Origin: Rosenbergiella epipactidis
GTDB taxonomy: Bacteria > Pseudomonadota > Gammaproteobacteria > Enterobacterales > Enterobacteriaceae
DNA: 64,000 nucleotides
Assembly: GCF_018494055.1 (NCBI RefSeq)
Contig: NZ_JABBFQ010000001.1
Location: 1-64,000 of the forward strand
Direction of reading: 5' to 3'
Both the position numbers and the translations under genes were made by a program. Shown piece after piece: positions 61,665 through 64,000 of the stretch. How positions within the stretch are numbered: the first letter of the stretch is position 1; every line of letters starts with the position of its first letter. The notes under the pieces are model-generated. The model saw only the letters and a list, made by a program, of their open reading frames with translations, made no database searches and was not told the origin of the DNA.

Positions 61665-64000
61665 ATCAACGTTTAACTCTAAACAGTATGTTGACTCTCT
61701 GCCGCTTGATGCGGCAGAGCAGTCTTCGCTACTCGCCTCTGAGACCGCATCAGATAGCTTTGCTCAGTTCCATCACACACTGGGCAACGATGTGACTGCC
61801 AGCGATCGTGACGAGGATGCCGCACTGGCCTCCGTCTCATCGCGTGTGAAGATGGCGTGGTCAGAGGCGATCGATAACGATGCTCAGTTTGCTGAAGATG
61901 ATTTACACCGCACCACTTTGAAGGCGATGCCGCCGGTGCGTCGTGCGTTGATGTCTCCAGATAGCTGGGAAACTAACCCGATTACGCGGGCATGGCGCAC
62001 AATACGCGGTAAATCCCGTAAGCAACGCGAGCGTTTGCAAGATGCACCAACCCGTAACGCTGAAGAGAAATGGCGGGTTGTTGGTACGATTCGTCGCTAT
62101 ATCCTGTTGCTGCTTACCTTAGCGCAGACCATTGTTGCTACCTGGTACATGAAAACCATCCTGCCTTATCAAGGTTGGACCCTAATTGATCCGACGCAAC
62201 TGTTCACACCGGACTGGAAGCAGGCGGTATTGCAAATCCTTCCTTATGTGCTGCAGACAGGAATTCTCTTCCTCTTTGCCATTTTGTTCTGCTGGGTCTC
62301 CGCCGGGTTTTGGACCGCGCTAATGGGCTTCTTACAGCTGCTGATCGGTAAAGATAAATACAGTATCTCTTACGGTACGGTGGGCGATGAGCCGCTGAAT
62401 CCCGAGAACCGTACTGCATTGATCATGCCTATCTGTAACGAAGATGTGCAACGGGTATTCGCCGGTTTACGTGCGACCTGGGAATCGGTAGTACGCAGCG
62501 GTAATAGCGAACACTTCGACGTTTATATTCTGAGCGACAGTTACGATGCCGATATCGCGATTGCCGAGCAAAAAGCGTGGATGGAACTGGTCCGTGATGT
62601 GGGCGGAGCAGGGCAAATTTTCTATCGCCGTCGCCGTCGTCGTGTGAAGCGTAAAAGCGGTAATATCGACGACTTCTGCCGCCGCTGGGGCCAAAACTAC
62701 GCCTATATGGTGGTGTTGGATGCCGACAGTGTGATGAGTGGTGAATGTCTCTCTGGCCTGGTGCGGATGATGGAAGCTAACCCTAATGCAGGGATTATCC
62801 AATCATCTCCGAAGGCTTCGGGGATGGATACGCTGTACGCACGTTGTCAACAATTTGCTACCCGCGTCTATGGACCGCTCTTTACAGCGGGGCTGCACTT
62901 TTGGCAGCTCGGCGAATCTCACTACTGGGGCCACAATGCGATTATTCGGGTTAAGCCGTTTATCGAGCATTGTGCCTTAGCCCCGCTACCAGGTGAAGGA
63001 TCGTTTGCCGGTTCAATTATGTCGCATGACTTCGTTGAAGCCGCACTAATGCGTCGTGCGGGTTGGGGCGTGTGGATTGCCTATGACTTGCCTGGTTCTT
63101 ATGAAGAGCTGCCACCGAACCTGTTGGACGAACTAAAGCGTGACCGCCGCTGGTGTCATGGTAACTTGATGAACTTCCGTCTGTTTATGGTGAAGGGGAT
63201 GCACCCAGTTCACCGTGCGGTCTTCCTAACGGGCGTGATGTCTTATCTGTCTGCACCGCTGTGGTTTATGTTCTTGGCGTTGTCGACGGCGCTACAGGTC
63301 GTTCACTCCTTAGTGGAGCCGACCTACTTTTTACAACCGCGTCAGCTCTATCCGGTGTGGCCGCATTGGCGTCCAGAATTAGCGATTGCGCTGTTCTCTA
63401 CCACCTTAGTGTTACTCTTCTTACCGAAGATGCTGAGTGTGTTATTGGTTTGGTGTAAAGGTGCGAAGCCGTATGGCGGATTTGTTCGAGTGTTTATCTC
63501 GCTGATACTGGAAATGCTGTTCTCGGTTCTGTTAGCGCCGGTCAGAATGTTGTTCCATACCTTATTTGTAGTAAGCGCCTTCTTGGGCTTAAAAGCGGTA
63601 TGGGATTCCCCGCAGCGTGACGATGACTCGACGCCGTGGAGCGAAGCCTTCCGTCGTCATGGTTCTCAGATGTTGTTAGGGATTGTCTGGGCGGCAGGCA
63701 TGGGCTATCTGGATCTTAACTTCCTGTGGTGGTTAGCACCAATTGTAGGCTCGCTGATTCTTTCTCCAATTGTGTCGGTTATCTCAAGCCGTGCAACCGT
63801 TGGCTTAGCCTCACGCCGCGCGAAACTGTTCTTAATTCCTGAAGAGTTTGAGACACCACAAGAGCTGATTGATACGGATAACTACGTGCTGCTTAACCGC
63901 CAACGCGTCTTAGAGAATGGCTTTATGCACGCGCTGTTCCATCCGTCCTTCAATGCGTTAGCCACTGCGCTGGCGACGGCGCGTCACCTACAAAGTGATC
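61657..64000 (+). CDS. opgH: OpgH, glucan glucosyltransferase (3' end outside window)
   Basis: An open frame of 781 codons runs from ATG 61657 to the window edge; E. coli OpgH has about 850 residues, so roughly 65-70 are missing. The cytoplasmic N-terminal region is followed by membrane helices ([18 protein letters not shown] and later). The family-2 glycosyltransferase domain contains [22 protein letters not shown] (DxD), [16 protein letters not shown] and [13 protein letters not shown] (the QxxRW-like site). It polymerises beta-1,2-glucose from UDP-glucose and moves it across the inner membrane. It is translationally coupled to opgG. Confidence 0.96.
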   Translation, partial: MNKSTFNSKQYVDSLPLDAAEQSSLLASETASDSFAQFHHTLGNDVTASDRDEDAALASVSSRVKMAWSEAIDNDAQFAEDDLHRTTLKAMPPVRRALMSPDSWETNPITRAWRTIRGKSRKQRERLQDAPTRNAEEKWRVVGTIRRYILLLLTLAQTIVATWYMKTILPYQGWTLIDPTQLFTPDWKQAVLQILPYVLQTGILFLFAILFCWVSAGFWTALMGFLQLLIGKDKYSISYGTVGDEPLNPENRTALIMPICNEDVQRVFAGLRATWESVVRSGNSEHFDVYILSDSYDADIAIAEQKAWMELVRDVGGAGQIFYRRRRRRVKRKSGNIDDFCRRWGQNYAYMVVLDADSVMSGECLSGLVRMMEANPNAGIIQSSPKASGMDTLYARCQQFATRVYGPLFTAGLHFWQLGESHYWGHNAIIRVKPFIEHCALAPLPGEGSFAGSIMSHDFVEAALMRRAGWGVWIAYDLPGSYEELPPNLLDELKRDRRWCHGNLMNFRLFMVKGMHPVHRAVFLTGVMSYLSAPLWFMFLALSTALQVVHSLVEPTYFLQPRQLYPVWPHWRPELAIALFSTTLVLLFLPKMLSVLLVWCKGAKPYGGFVRVFISLILEMLFSVLLAPVRMLFHTLFVVSAFLGLKAVWDSPQRDDDSTPWSEAFRRHGSQMLLGIVWAAGMGYLDLNFLWWLAPIVGSLILSPIVSVISSRATVGLASRRAKLFLIPEEFETPQELIDTDNYVLLNRQRVLENGFMHALFHPSFNALATALATARHLQSD

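Overview
The window reads as chromosomal DNA from a member of the Enterobacterales. A complete opgC / opgG-opgH osmoregulated-glucan locus lies at the right end, tRNA-Leu(UAA) has a typical enterobacterial sequence, and LysO, YbdG and AaeB-like proteins are present. A three-subunit periplasmic gluconate-type dehydrogenase suggests Erwiniaceae (Tatumella/Rosenbergiella/Pantoea-like), but the genus is an inference and cannot be fixed from the sequence alone.

Layout. (1) 1-3.2 kb: two tandem tRNA-Leu copies (the first cut by the window edge), a small membrane protein, a YbdG-type mechanosensitive channel, then an AT-rich gap holding the C-terminal remnant of a HlyD-type secretion adaptor. (2) 3.2-32.4 kb: a very large contact-dependent growth inhibition (CDI) locus. 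It has cdiB, a 3068-codon cdiA and its cdiI, followed by eight orphan cdiA-CT/cdiI modules. Recognisable toxin families are EndoU, LHH-type HNH nuclease, colicin-E3-like rRNase (E. cloacae CdiA type), a ParB-like domain and barnase (with a barstar immunity). Two module toxins are unrecognised. The main and the last module carry diverged versions of one further family with Imm42-like immunity proteins. Between modules lie symE-type genes or their relics on the opposite strand, and one module carries a kptA RNA 2'-phosphotransferase. (3) 32.4-38.5 kb: mobile-element core with an XRE regulator, a CHC2/TOPRIM primase-ATPase, a Xer-like tyrosine recombinase, a RelB/ParE-type toxin-antitoxin pair, two inverted dif-like sites and a GC-rich non-coding tract. 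It ends in a repeat that also occurs inside the CDI array. (4) 38.5-64 kb: ordinary chromosome with DUF2946, lysO, an esterase, an ABC-2 exporter, Fe-alcohol dehydrogenase, FUSC exporter, DinB, VOC, a hydantoin racemase/permease pair, a 2OG oxygenase, an MFS transporter, gluconate 2-dehydrogenase, SulP, opgC and opgGH.

How it fits together. CdiB exports CdiA, and each CT module is a swappable toxin with its own immunity gene. The orphan modules have no secretion signal of their own but keep long stretches nearly identical to the pretoxin part of cdiA, so they can serve as recombination donors while their immunity genes protect against siblings. Most orphan fragments begin at the same cdiA nucleotide, right beside the start of the preceding symE. 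This points to a repeated unit of cdiA-CT, cdiI, terminator and symE. The primase/recombinase segment and two 70-bp near-identical direct repeats suggest that part of the array is, or was, mobile.
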